In this document: positions 32,494-40,933 of the stretch, piece by piece | How the letters are laid out: each line of letters opens with the position of its first letter | How positions within the stretch are numbered: the first letter of the stretch is position 1 | Assembly: GCA_021325375.1 (NCBI GenBank) | Contig: JAJPHG010000026.1 | Coordinates: 1 to 64,000 of the forward strand | Length of the DNA stretch: 64,000 nt | Reading direction: 5' to 3' | Origin: Alphaproteobacteria bacterium | GTDB taxonomy: Bacteria > Pseudomonadota > Alphaproteobacteria > Micropepsales > Micropepsaceae | Program-made: the position numbers and the translations under genes | The notes under the pieces: model-generated | The model's database searches: none | Told to the model about the DNA's origin: nothing | What the model saw: the letters and a program-made list of their open reading frames with translations, nothing else

Positions 32494-33132
32494 TTAGGAT
32501 CGCCAGAAGCCTTTGCGCGTCTTCTTGGCTTGACCGATCGGGGTGTCGGGAGGAATGCGAACTCTGCCTATGAGCTTGCCCAATCTCAGGCGGATAGCCT
32601 GAACAATACTGCTATCAGCTTCCCTATCGGATCGACGTGCTAGGTCTGCCAGAACGCCGCGCGCGAAGCCTTCGCCCAAGCGCTCCCACGCTTCATCAGG
32701 TAAGCCGTATCTCTCGACAGGCAGAACAATCTTGCCGCGCGGCCTCATGGCTTCCAGTGCGAACACAATTGCACGCGTAGCCTGATCGTAGGCATAGGGA
32801 TCGTTCACCCAATCCTCGCAGCCCTCGAAGTTGAACGCGCTCGCCCCGAGTGCGCGCGTTCCGGTGAGCTGAGCCACTTGGGCAAGCAGCAACTGAAGCC
32901 CGGTCCAAGGTCGGCCGAAGGCTAAATCAAGGGCATCGAAGAGCGTGCTCTGCGAATTGAAGGTCTGCTCCAAGCGGAATTCGGCTTCCTGGCTTTGCGA
33001 GCGTCCGCTGGCATGGGAGGCCTGATCCAGCCTGAGCTTGGTTTCCTTGGTGACTCTCAGACCCAACGGCACGCGCTCGCCCGGCAAGGGCGGTCGTCCG
33101 GGGCCTCGGGGCGCGGCGGCTTGTGGCGACAT
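32494..33132 (-). CDS. Ribbon-helix-helix-like regulator of the island
   Basis: Using the ATG at 33132 gives 212 residues. After a Pro/Gly-rich start (PQAAAPRGPGRPPLPGERVPLGL) comes a ribbon-helix-helix-like segment (LRVTKETKLRLDQASHASGRSQSQEAEFRLEQTF, about 22-57), then a helical domain of unknown type. RHH proteins of this kind regulate mobile-element and plasmid genes. A 20-bp inverted repeat sits 11 bases upstream of its start, and an excisionase-like gene is divergent, so it probably autoregulates and controls excision. Confidence 0.65.
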   Translation of the reverse strand: MSPQAAAPRGPGRPPLPGERVPLGLRVTKETKLRLDQASHASGRSQSQEAEFRLEQTFNSQSTLFDALDLAFGRPWTGLQLLLAQVAQLTGTRALGASAFNFEGCEDWVNDPYAYDQATRAIVFALEAMRPRGKIVLPVERYGLPDEAWERLGEGFARGVLADLARRSDREADSSIVQAIRLRLGKLIGRVRIPPDTPIGQAKKTRKGFWRS

Positions 33133-33143
33133 GGTTCTCGTTC

Positions 33144-33163
33144 CTGCTTTATATATATAGCAG
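33144..33163. promoter_or_regulatory. Candidate operator between RHH and excisionase-like genes
   Basis: CTGCTTTATATATATAGCAG has inverted CTGCT/AGCAG ends around an AT core, followed by GATATTGCTATC, in an otherwise GC-rich region. Confidence 0.45.
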
Positions 33164-33249
33164 ATATTGCTATCGTCGCGGCGGGTCAAGAGCGCTCGGC
33201 ACCGTCTTCGGACACGCCGGGACAGAAGGGGACGAACGGAGACAACGAC

Positions 33250-33495
33250 GTGGATCAAATCGCACCCCAGGCCTATGACATGCGTTCATTCTGCACGGCC
33301 TATGGCATCTCGCGCAGCTTCGCCTATGTCGAGATCAAGGCCGGACGGCTGAAGACGCGCAAGGCGGGACGGCGCACGCTGATATCGCGTCAGGCGGCAG
33401 ACGATTGGCTCAACAGCCTGAATTGCGGCGTCGGGCAGGCACCGGGGAAACCCCGGCCTCCGTCATCCCCGCCGCCAGCCAAAACCTTACGGTAA
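33250..33495 (+). CDS. Excisionase-like helix-turn-helix protein
   Basis: A GTG start (GGAG nine bases upstream) gives 81 residues with an excisionase/MerR-type winged helix (FCTAYGISRSFAYVEIKAGRLKTRKAGRRTLISRQAADDWLNSL, about 13-57) and a Pro-rich tail. Such proteins act as directionality factors or regulators of integrases on tRNA-integrated islands. Divergent from the RHH gene. Confidence 0.8.
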   Translation: MDQIAPQAYDMRSFCTAYGISRSFAYVEIKAGRLKTRKAGRRTLISRQAADDWLNSLNCGVGQAPGKPRPPSSPPPAKTLR

Positions 33496-33503
33496 GACCG
33501 GCC

Positions 33504-33992
33504 GTGACTGACCGCCGCTCCCGATCCAGTCTCTCGCTCGATCACCCAAGACGTGCCGCAGAACAAACATCGGAGCCGGGAACGGAATCCCAGGCCACAC
33601 ACCTATCCCGCTCCAGCGCACACACGTTGCACACACCAAGCCGCACACCTAGCCATCCCAAGGCCACACACCAAGGGAACTCGAAGAAACCTCCAAGGAA
33701 ATCGAAGAGGATTCGAACCGTCCCGGATGTATTTGGCAACGAGCGCCTGGAGATCAAACTCGATGATCTTCTCCGCGACCCCGATCCCCGGCTTCGGATG
33801 TATGTCTATCGCATGCGGGACAGTCTCAAGCTCATGCCTCCCATTCTCGTCTGCGCGCCGTTCTCCGGTCTGCTCGACTACCTGCGCGACAAACACCACG
33901 GCGGGGATTTCGCGCTCATTGTCCGTCGCGCCAAGACCATCGAGCTGTCCGGCGTCGTCCGCATAGCGCCGCCGCCCCTCCGTTGCCGATAA
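33504..33992 (+). CDS. Hypothetical island protein
   Basis: A GTG at 33504, eight bases after the excisionase-like stop, gives 162 residues. The first half is Ser/Thr/His/Pro-rich and probably disordered; the second half (IRTVPDVFGNERLEIKLDDLLRDPDPRLRMYVYRMRDSLKLMPPILVCAPFSGLLDYLRDKHHGGDFALIVRRAKTIELSGVVRI) looks like a folded domain. No family recognised. The start is uncertain. Confidence 0.45.
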   Translation: MTDRRSRSSLSLDHPRRAAEQTSEPGTESQATHLSRSSAHTLHTPSRTPSHPKATHQGNSKKPPRKSKRIRTVPDVFGNERLEIKLDDLLRDPDPRLRMYVYRMRDSLKLMPPILVCAPFSGLLDYLRDKHHGGDFALIVRRAKTIELSGVVRIAPPPLRCR

Positions 33993-34012
33993 TCCGCGCG
34001 ACAATTCGTTCG

Positions 34013-34037
34013 GTTCGAATCCCGTCCGGTGCGCCAT
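34013..34037 (+). other. tRNA 3'-end-like fragment (possible relic attachment site)
   Basis: GGTTCGAATCCCGTCCGGTG followed by CGCCA has the form of a tRNA T-loop, acceptor strand and CCA end, but the sequence upstream does not complete a T-stem or cloverleaf. It differs from the tRNA-Ser end after GGTTCGAATCCC. Confidence 0.55.
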
Positions 34038-34078
34038 TCCCGTACAAAAGTACGAACTTCGCCGTCGAGGGCTTGCGC

Positions 34079-34555
34079 CGCTATGGGGCCTAGAGGGGGC
34101 TATTTGCACGGTCTTCTCCACCAGTTGCGGAACGCTGACCGTCGAAGCTTTTCCTGGACCCAGTAGACCCTCTGTCAAGTTTCCAGGAATTCTGCGGCTT
34201 GCGTGCCTGCACGACTTTTGGAAATTGAAAGGCGAACGCGCATTTACGCGAATCAGCAGCAGTGATTCGCGGTTGTTCGGACGGGCTTCAAACCCCTTCC
34301 CTGTGCCAAGCGCAAAGCATTTCTGAATTGACGCTCATGAAGAGGGGACGCCGAAACCGGCAATGGCGGCGTTCAGAAAGCACGCTATCCGCTGAAGGCC
34401 CCTATAGGGCCCCTTACTAGGGCCTATGGAGTCGTGCAGACCGCCTTTCGCCAAATGGAATAGGGGCTACAAAGGGCCCATTTTGTTGGGGTCTAGATAG
34501 GGTCATAGGCCCCAATAGGGGCCCCTACCCCTACCTATTTGGGCCCATTGCGCTC
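34079..34555. repeat. Non-coding region with clustered GGGGCC/TAGGGG motifs
   Basis: The 726-bp gap 33993-34718 has no gene. It holds about ten variants of a TAGGGGCC/GGCCCCTA motif, for example CTATGGGGCCTAG (34081), GGCCCCTATAGGGCCCC (34397-34413), TAGGGCCTATGG, AATAGGGGCTAC (34459) and a dense run at 34499-34552 (CATAGGCCCCAATAGGGGCC then CCTACCCCTACC). A separate perfect 9-bp hairpin, CGCGAATCA/TGATTCGCG, lies at 34247-34271. The motifs are palindromic and in both orientations. Confidence 0.75.
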
Positions 34556-34718
34556 TAATTTTTGCGCGTGTTGTGGTCGTCACCGCGTGTGCGCGCAATA
34601 TCCAAACTCATCGCGGGGCGGGCCATCGGCGCGAAGCGTGATCCTACGTTCTTTTGCGTACCATTGATCCATCTGCGTCTTTTGCCACCGGTGACTTGTG
34701 AGCTTTGGCGATAGGCGG

Positions 34719-36044
34719 CTAAGGAGAAAGCTCATATGCTATGCCCATCTGAAACTTGCCGCCGTACGATGTTGTGCCGAAAAGATGCTGACTTGAATCC
34801 AAAGTGGGCCCGGCTGAAGGGATACTGCCGTCGAGGCATTTGGCACGCGCACAGAAACTATAGAGCACTTGATACCCGTTAGTACTGTTGTACTCGAAGA
34901 TCAGGCCGCCACCGCCCTTTGTGCTTGCTGCTGCTGTTCCGTACACATTTCCCGAACCGTCAATACGCATCCCGCCCATGTCTTCGGCCTGAGTGCCGTC
35001 AGCGCACCCAGCATCTGAGCAGAATTCGTGCAGAATGTTGAACGTTCCGTCCGCCGCAATTTCGTAGAGCAAGCCGCAATCCGGAGGGTCGGGACAATTT
35101 GCGCCGGTCCCGCCTTCGTAGGTTACACCATAAAAATTCCCGCCGCCGTCCAGAACAGGCTCGGCAAAGGTGAAAACGCCATCGGCGCAGAATGCGAGAG
35201 TGCAAAAACTATGAAGAACGGTTTCTATCCAGGGGACACTCGTGCGCACCGTTGTTGGAACGGCGAGTTTGAACGCCGTGCCGTTATTGGCCGTGCCGCC
35301 GCTGGCGGTAAGCCCGTACAGATTGCCAGATACATCCATCGTCATCCCAGCCGCTGGCGCGGAACCATCGGGGCATCCTTTTAGGTTCTGAACACAGAAC
35401 GAGTAGATAACGCTCTGTTGCCAGCCGCCTCCGCTCTGCGGGCTGATTGCATAGGCAGCACCGGAGTCATATCGGCCGCCCGTCGAAGTCGTTCCATATA
35501 GCGGAGAAACGCCATCGTAGAGATTGCCCTGCTGTTGGCCTGCGTAGCTCAGATTGCCAATGGGCGTAATACCGTCGCGACAATGCTTCTCGGAGCAGAA
35601 ACTGTAGATGACCGTATACGTCCATTTTCTGTGTTGATCAGGCGACAACTCATAAATCGTGCCGTCATTTTCCGTCCCGCCGTCGCGCGTAGTGCCAAAT
35701 AGATTACCGTTCACATCGACAACGAGCCTGTTTTGCACGACGTTGCCGCCATCGGGACAACCATTCTGTTGGCAAAACATGTGAAGGGTTTTGTACTTCC
35801 ACTGCTTTTGTCCGGGCTGGGGTACCAACTCATAGATCAGCCCATGATCGTCGTCTTCAGCCACACCGAACAGATCACCTGTGCCGTCTAGCGAAACCGG
35901 CGCAAAAGGATCTCCGCATTGCGGCTTGTCGCAAAATGAATGGAGGTTTTGGACGCTCTCCGATGAGCGGCTATGGGCATACGCGCCATTCGCACCAAGA
36001 ATAAGCAATATGCAAAGACTAATGCTTGACGATACCGCTCGCAT
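34719..36044 (-). CDS. Secreted GloVer-repeat (TIGR03803-type) protein
   Basis: The 441-residue protein has a signal peptide (MRAVSSSISLCILLILGANGAYAH) and seven tandem repeats of about 55-60 residues with the GloVer pattern: LYSFC...C.DG...P...L..D..GNLYGTT..GG....GT.YELS. The repeats form a beta-propeller-like fold and occur in surface proteins. Unusual here is a conserved Cys pair in each repeat (FCxxxxCxDG or FCxxxxxCPDG), which could give one disulfide per blade. The ATG at 36044 places the signal peptide at the start. It is cargo of the island; role unknown, possibly surface binding. Confidence 0.85.
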   Translation of the reverse strand: MRAVSSSISLCILLILGANGAYAHSRSSESVQNLHSFCDKPQCGDPFAPVSLDGTGDLFGVAEDDDHGLIYELVPQPGQKQWKYKTLHMFCQQNGCPDGGNVVQNRLVVDVNGNLFGTTRDGGTENDGTIYELSPDQHRKWTYTVIYSFCSEKHCRDGITPIGNLSYAGQQQGNLYDGVSPLYGTTSTGGRYDSGAAYAISPQSGGGWQQSVIYSFCVQNLKGCPDGSAPAAGMTMDVSGNLYGLTASGGTANNGTAFKLAVPTTVRTSVPWIETVLHSFCTLAFCADGVFTFAEPVLDGGGNFYGVTYEGGTGANCPDPPDCGLLYEIAADGTFNILHEFCSDAGCADGTQAEDMGGMRIDGSGNVYGTAAASTKGGGGLIFEYNSTNGYQVLYSFCARAKCLDGSIPSAGPTLDSSQHLFGTTSYGGKFQMGIAYELSP

Positions 36045-36589
36045 GGCAAGCTCCTCCGAACTCAATCTCGAATACAGCGGAAAATCGCAACTTCCGCTAG
36101 TAGGGCTAACTATTTGTTCGGGGCTAGTTGGAAAATTTGGGCAGGTCATCGTCGCATTAAAAACATGTTCTATTGCTGGAATTGCCGCACGGCCTCAGCT
36201 CGATAGTCACCAAATGGGCTCGTCCGCGCCTCGCCGGCTGACTCACTTGGAACCCGGTCTAGACGACGGCGCTTTCGATTCTGCCAGCGCCCAGCTACCG
36301 GGTCATGTATCCACACCCCCCCGTGTTACTTGGACGGGGTAATTCATCACAGATCACTCAACGTTCGCTGAGAGCTTTGTTCTTTCCGTCTTTGAGCGTG
36401 TGGCGAATCGGGTCTACTATAGATTTGCAGGCCACACTTGCGGACCGTGGATCATTCGCGTCGTTTGCGTGGTCGCCCCGGTGCCTGCATCTAAAACAAC
36501 TCGCGCATGGCCCTCCCATGATTAGACTCCTGGACTTACCCCGCGCACAACCTTCATCTGGGACCCCAACGGCAACATGTCTTAGAAAA

Positions 36590-37591
36590 ATGGCGATTAC
36601 ACATCGTGCACAAAAATTCTTCGCTTCGGGTACTGCCGTGATAAACTTCTCTCCTGCGCACGCGCATTTTGAGGAGGCTTACTTGCGAAACCATTTCGCC
36701 ATCTTTGCCGACGAATCAGAAAAGAAAACTGACGTGATAGGATTGCGCATGGTATTTGAGGCCATGCGAAAGTTTCCTCAGTTTGGTGGAAACACCACAC
36801 TGTTCGTCTCCGGCCAGCCTCCCGCCATCTCCTCATCTGCTACAACCGGCGATACGGCTGTTAGTCCGTCGACTATTCCGATACCCAAGCCAACGTCTCC
36901 ACTAGATACACTGCCAGATCAGTCTAGCTACCTTATGTCCTTAAGGCCCGCAGACCTTTTCATTCACGCTATAGCTCCGCCTGCGTTGGGAATAGCAAAA
37001 GGCCAATGGGAGGCTTATTACAATGTAGCTTGGCTACGAACAAATGGAATTCAGGAATGGGTTGCGCGACCTGCGTTTCCCGATCCTCCACTACCAAATC
37101 AACTGTATTTGGAGCGTAAGAATTATTGGAAACTCATTGTTCAAAGGGTAATTGTTGGTCCTCAAACTTTTTCTTATACAGATTTGTCGAAAGCAGGGAT
37201 GTCGACGACGAAAGTAAATATATTAAGTAGCGAGCTAGGCATATCAATCGAGGGCCTATCCTCCAAAGCTTCTCAAGTCTTCCAATCTTCCGTAACCATT
37301 ACCACTGAGGAAGACATCACGAACGCGTATCAAGTGCCGGTTGCAGCGGGAACAACGGTAGTGTGGGCGCTGTGGCAATGGGTTGAAGAATACAGGATTT
37401 GCAATGAGGCATTCGTAGAGATCAACTATCGTGGCTCGTGCACCACTCTCGACGAGGGACATATAGACTTTGATTTTCCGGCGACGAGTTTCGAAAATCC
37501 GTCAAGACTATTCCATGCTGAAGTAACCCCGTTTTCTAGTCATGACAACTCGATTAAGAATGGCGCACCGTACTGGGTCAGCGTGCTATGA
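36590..37591 (+). CDS. Unknown island protein, low GC
   Basis: From the ATG at 36590 the frame gives 333 residues (earlier ATGs at 36518 and 36305 are possible; none has a clear ribosome-binding site). Codon use is much more AT-rich than in flanking genes. No signal peptide is seen. It contains a Thr/Ser/Pro-rich spacer (SSSATTGDTAVSPSTIPIPKPTSP) and, near the C-terminus, beta-rich sequence with alternating Ser/Thr (QVFQSSVTITTEEDITNAYQVPVAAGTTVVWALWQWVEEYRI), faintly reminiscent of beta pore-forming toxins. I do not recognise a family. Confidence 0.55.
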   Translation: MAITHRAQKFFASGTAVINFSPAHAHFEEAYLRNHFAIFADESEKKTDVIGLRMVFEAMRKFPQFGGNTTLFVSGQPPAISSSATTGDTAVSPSTIPIPKPTSPLDTLPDQSSYLMSLRPADLFIHAIAPPALGIAKGQWEAYYNVAWLRTNGIQEWVARPAFPDPPLPNQLYLERKNYWKLIVQRVIVGPQTFSYTDLSKAGMSTTKVNILSSELGISIEGLSSKASQVFQSSVTITTEEDITNAYQVPVAAGTTVVWALWQWVEEYRICNEAFVEINYRGSCTTLDEGHIDFDFPATSFENPSRLFHAEVTPFSSHDNSIKNGAPYWVSVL

Positions 37592-37879
37592 AAGTTACGT
37601 AAATCGAAGGCTTTGTTTGGAGAACACCGCGAAGCTCCCGTGGCCATCTTCAGGCCGGTCGCGTAGCGCTCGAAAGAATTGACTCTGTCGCCACGGCGGC
37701 GCAGCTTTATTTCTGCGGCGCATGCCGAGACAACCCTTTCGATCCCGTGGCGTGCCAGAGCCGCTTGTCGAGAATTTCCCAAAGAGCAGAATGAAGGCCG
37801 GGGTTATTCATGGAGCCGCTGTAGCACCTCCGCTGGTCGTGTCAACGCGCCAACCGTTGCCATAGCGCGGCATTGCGTT

Positions 37880-38107
37880 TCACTTATCCGCCTCCCGATA
37901 ATTTGAGAACTCGCCGCGACCGGCGCTACATTCTGTGAGATGAAACTCTTTTAGCGGGGGCCTTTCCGGGAGCGGCTTATTTAAGAGCGCCGACCACGCG
38001 GGCTCAAAGGCATCCCATTGTTCTTCCGTGCCAAGCAATCCGCCAAGCACGACAAGCGTAGACGAGTCATGCGTGCCGCTGTCGTCAAAGAACCCACCTA
38101 TAGTCAC
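37880..38107 (-). pseudogene. DUF3800 N-terminal fragment
   Basis: The 75 residues MTIGGFFDDSGTHDSSTLVVLGGLLGTEEQWDAFEPAWSALLNKP... match the start of DUF3800 proteins (RNase H-like, normally about 230-270 residues, with the first catalytic Asp in DDSGT). The frame ends at READK-stop and no continuation is visible in other frames up to 37592, so this is a truncated remnant. DUF3800 genes are common in mobile and defence islands. Confidence 0.6.
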
Positions 38108-38194
38108 GCCGATTCTGCCTAGCGACTTGCCACAACTAGGCCCTGTTTACAAAGTGTTGAAGAGGAACTTCTCGCGGGACATTTGCACGCGCCG

Positions 38195-39163
38195 CTACTC
38201 GGAAATCATTCCAATCGTGCGCAGCCAAGTTTCGAACAATTGAGGCCAGTCGGTAACCGGAAGCGGCGTTCGCCGCAGTCCGAACGCATGACCACCCTGT
38301 GCGTACAAATGCATTTCCGCCGGCACGCCGACTTTCGCCAGTGCCGTGTAGTAGACCAGTGATTCGTCAAGAGGGTCTATGTCAGCGTTTTCTGCCTGCA
38401 CCACGAATGTGGGTGGTGTTTCGCTGGAGACTGGAACATTCGGATTCAGACTGTCGTTATCGGTCGCGAGGTGCCCCGGATAGACAAGCGCGGCAAAATC
38501 CGGACGGGCGTTCTCTTTGTCGGCATCATCGACCGGTGCGTACAAGCGTTGCTGATATTTCGTGCTGATTTCCGCCGCGAGGTATCCGCCGGCCGAAAAC
38601 CCCATGACGCCAATCTTGTGCGGATCGATATGCCATTCCTTGGCGTGAAGGCGCACAAGCCCCATGGTTCTTTGCAAGTCCTCCAACGACCGTGTCGATG
38701 TCACGAAATCGTCGACGGGATGACAATCGCATCGCCAATCATAAGGTTCACTCGGGACGCGATACTTCAACAAAACACACGTGATGCCCTTCGATGTCAG
38801 CCAGTCGCAGATCTCGGTGCCTTCGAGGTCGATAGCCAGCACTGAGAAGCCGCCGCCGGGAAGCACCACGACCGCAGCCCCGGTGTTCTTCCCCTCCGGC
38901 GCATAGATCGTCATCGTGGGTTGGGTGACGTCGGTGACCCACGTCCACGGTTTGCCTGCAACCGGGTTGTCGGACTGCCCTTCGGTTTCTGGCCCCCGAG
39001 CTGGCTGCGCATCAGGCGCTGCGCCCGGCCATATCGGTATTTGGGTATGCCCCGGAGCGGGTTGCCACGGAGTCGCCAACGGAGGCTGCCAAGGCGCCGC
39101 CAATGCGTGTTCGCTGCCAAACGCGAGCAGCGCACAAACCGCAAAAATTGAGAACTTCATCAT
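38195..39163 (-). CDS. Secreted alpha/beta-hydrolase (acetylesterase/BD-FAE-like)
   Basis: The 322-residue protein has a signal peptide (to about residue 23, HALAAP), then an esterase domain: oxyanion loop VVLPGGGFSVLA, nucleophile elbow GFSAGG (Ser near 197), acid in ENADIDPLDES, and His in GGHAFG. This is the arrangement of BD-FAE/acetyl-xylan-esterase-like and lipase enzymes that deacetylate sugars or hydrolyse short esters. It starts at tandem ATGs. Island cargo; it may modify surface or plant polysaccharides. Confidence 0.85.
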   Translation of the reverse strand: MMKFSIFAVCALLAFGSEHALAAPWQPPLATPWQPAPGHTQIPIWPGAAPDAQPARGPETEGQSDNPVAGKPWTWVTDVTQPTMTIYAPEGKNTGAAVVVLPGGGFSVLAIDLEGTEICDWLTSKGITCVLLKYRVPSEPYDWRCDCHPVDDFVTSTRSLEDLQRTMGLVRLHAKEWHIDPHKIGVMGFSAGGYLAAEISTKYQQRLYAPVDDADKENARPDFAALVYPGHLATDNDSLNPNVPVSSETPPTFVVQAENADIDPLDESLVYYTALAKVGVPAEMHLYAQGGHAFGLRRTPLPVTDWPQLFETWLRTIGMISE

Positions 39164-39202
39164 CCGCCCCAGATTTTCAGATGAATATTCTCTAAGCCTT
39201 GC

Positions 39203-39475
39203 TTACTGAGTTGCATAGTGTAGACATCTGCGTATAGCGGCGACATGAAGCGCATCGAGGAACGAGCGCGCGAGCTTGTCATATCGGGTGGCGATAGCCC
39301 GATTGATCTTCAGGGGTCCGATCATGCGCTCGATGTGGTTGCGCTCGCGATAGATGCGCCTGTTCCATTGGATTTTGGCTTTACGCGTAGATTTGGGCGG
39401 AATGCAGGAGCGGATGCCTGCGTCATGCAAGCCGGCGCGGATGGCTTCAGTGTCGTAGCCTTTGGCGCCTTCTGC
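39203..39475 (-). pseudogene. IS5-family transposase 3' remnant
   Basis: On the minus strand the frame reads KGYDTEAIRAGLHDAGIRSCIPPKSTRKAKIQW...RERNHIERMIGPLKINRAIATRYDKLARSFLDALHVAAIRRCL, the C-terminal third of an IS5/IS427-group DDE transposase including the catalytic Glu region. The frame loses similarity near 39475, where a tyrosine recombinase fragment begins on the other strand. No complete terminal inverted repeats found. Confidence 0.8.
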
Positions 39476-39958
39476 CTGACGCTCGCTTTCACTGGCGCAC
39501 GAATATCCGAAGCGCTCGCCCTCACGGCCGAACGGTTAGACGCAAGTAACGAAGCGATTGTTTTTGAGACGTTGAAGCAGCGGAGGCGCGGCGTGTTCCG
39601 CGCGGTCCCAATACCGCGCCGATTGCTTTGCTTCATAATGGACACAGCACACTCGCTCAAATCTAATGCGACAACCGACCGGCTATGGCCGTGGGGCCGA
39701 ACAAACGCGTGGAAACAGGTTAAGCGCGTGATGAAAGCCGCTGGATTATCTGACGCGCTCTGCAAACCGAAAGCACTTCGTCACGGCTTCGCCATCGATG
39801 CCGGGCAAAACGGCGTGCCGTTGAACATTGTACAGCGCTGGCTCGGACATGCCCGTATCGAGACGACCGCCATTTATGCCGGAGCAATCGGCGAAGAAAA
39901 GCGGAATTTGGCGCGCAGGATGTGGAAATCGGTCGAAGGCGTGTTCCGCGATTCATAG
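39473..39958 (+). pseudogene. Tyrosine recombinase fragment joined to the IS5 remnant
   Basis: The plus-strand frame from about 39473 encodes a tyrosine recombinase catalytic domain: LTLAFTGARISEALALT (Arg box I), TLKQRRRG (Lys), ALRHGFAI (box II, first His replaced by Lys/Pro context) and QRWLGHARIETTAIYAG (His and Tyr). The upstream continuation of the frame to 39245 is antisense to the transposase and not part of the recombinase. The core-binding domain is missing, so it is a broken integrase of an older element. Confidence 0.78.
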
Positions 39959-40156
39959 CCGCTTCCGACCCAGACCGCGCAGAACCGCGCGCAATTCTCG
40001 GCGAGTGTCATTTCGGCCACCAAAGATGCCTGCTTGCGAATTTCGGTTGAACTTGTAAGGCTACTACACTTCAGCTTGAACATCGCGGCGGCTTGCATAA
40101 TGGCCCCGACCGCAACGTCTTTTTCAAACTCTGGATTGGGCAATTTTCGGTGAAGC

Positions 40157-40933
40157 ATGGCAAATTTCAATAAGTGGTGTGACCGTGCCGTCGAGAAAAT
40201 AGACGATCACGAAATCGACTTAGTCTCGGAGCAGGTGGGGAAGCGCCAAATTGGTATTGCCTCAGTCGCTGCTGTCGTACCAGGTCACTACGCATCGACC
40301 GCCCGCATCGCTCATGTGCTGCGAAAGCTAGGCAAAACAAAAGCTGCCGGTTTCATCGCGCAGAAACTTCCGACAAGCAAGAATCTTCGTTCAGGCGACC
40401 TCGGTGAAATTGTCGCCACCAGCTACGTACGCGAGTTTTTCCCCTACACTCATGCGGTTAATCGCCTCCGTTGGAAGGACCACCGCGAAATGGCAATGCG
40501 CGGCGACGATCTGATCGCGGTGCGGCAAGACGCGAAGAGCAAGCGCGTAGAATTCCTCAAAGGCGAAGTCAAAAGTCGTGTTTCGTTGACGGCTAAAGTG
40601 ATTTCCGACGCGCGCAAGGCGCTGAGGAAAGATAACAATCGCCCATCGCCGCATGCCCTTTCCTTCATAGCTGACCGTTTATACGACCAAGGCGAAATTG
40701 CAATTGCAGACGCAATAGATGAGGCACAGCTAAAAGACGGCATCAAGCTGAGTCAGGTTCAACACCTACTGTTTACATTTTCAGAGAACAACCCCTTGGA
40801 GCTGCTTAAGGCTAACTTAGCAGCCTATAACGGAAACGTCGCGCAGCGAACTGTTGGACTATTCGTCGATAAACATCAGAAATTTATCAAGGCCATTTAC
40901 GACAAGGTGATCGCAAATGGCAAACACGATTGA
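40157..40933 (+). CDS. hamA: HamA, DUF1837 effector of Hachiman anti-phage system
   Basis: The 258-residue protein matches DUF1837: LRSGDLGEIVATSYVREFF (Glu84), MRGDDLIAV (Asp117/118) and VEFLKGEVKSRVS with an ExK pair (Glu137, Lys139), the layout of a PD-(D/E)xK nuclease. In Hachiman systems HamA is the nuclease effector held by the helicase HamB. The downstream helicase gene overlaps its end by 17 bases, as expected. Located on the integrated island next to recombinase remnants. Confidence 0.88.
   Translation: MANFNKWCDRAVEKIDDHEIDLVSEQVGKRQIGIASVAAVVPGHYASTARIAHVLRKLGKTKAAGFIAQKLPTSKNLRSGDLGEIVATSYVREFFPYTHAVNRLRWKDHREMAMRGDDLIAVRQDAKSKRVEFLKGEVKSRVSLTAKVISDARKALRKDNNRPSPHALSFIADRLYDQGEIAIADAIDEAQLKDGIKLSQVQHLLFTFSENNPLELLKANLAAYNGNVAQRTVGLFVDKHQKFIKAIYDKVIANGKHD

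Noticed and set aside
34395..34552. CRISPR array for the GGGGCC motif cluster
   Set aside because: Motifs are short, in both orientations, with irregular spacing and no constant repeat; no cas gene nearby.
37540..37782. 80-residue minus-strand frame downstream of the DUF3800 fragment
   Set aside because: No family features, no ribosome-binding site, overlaps the end of the 36590 gene.
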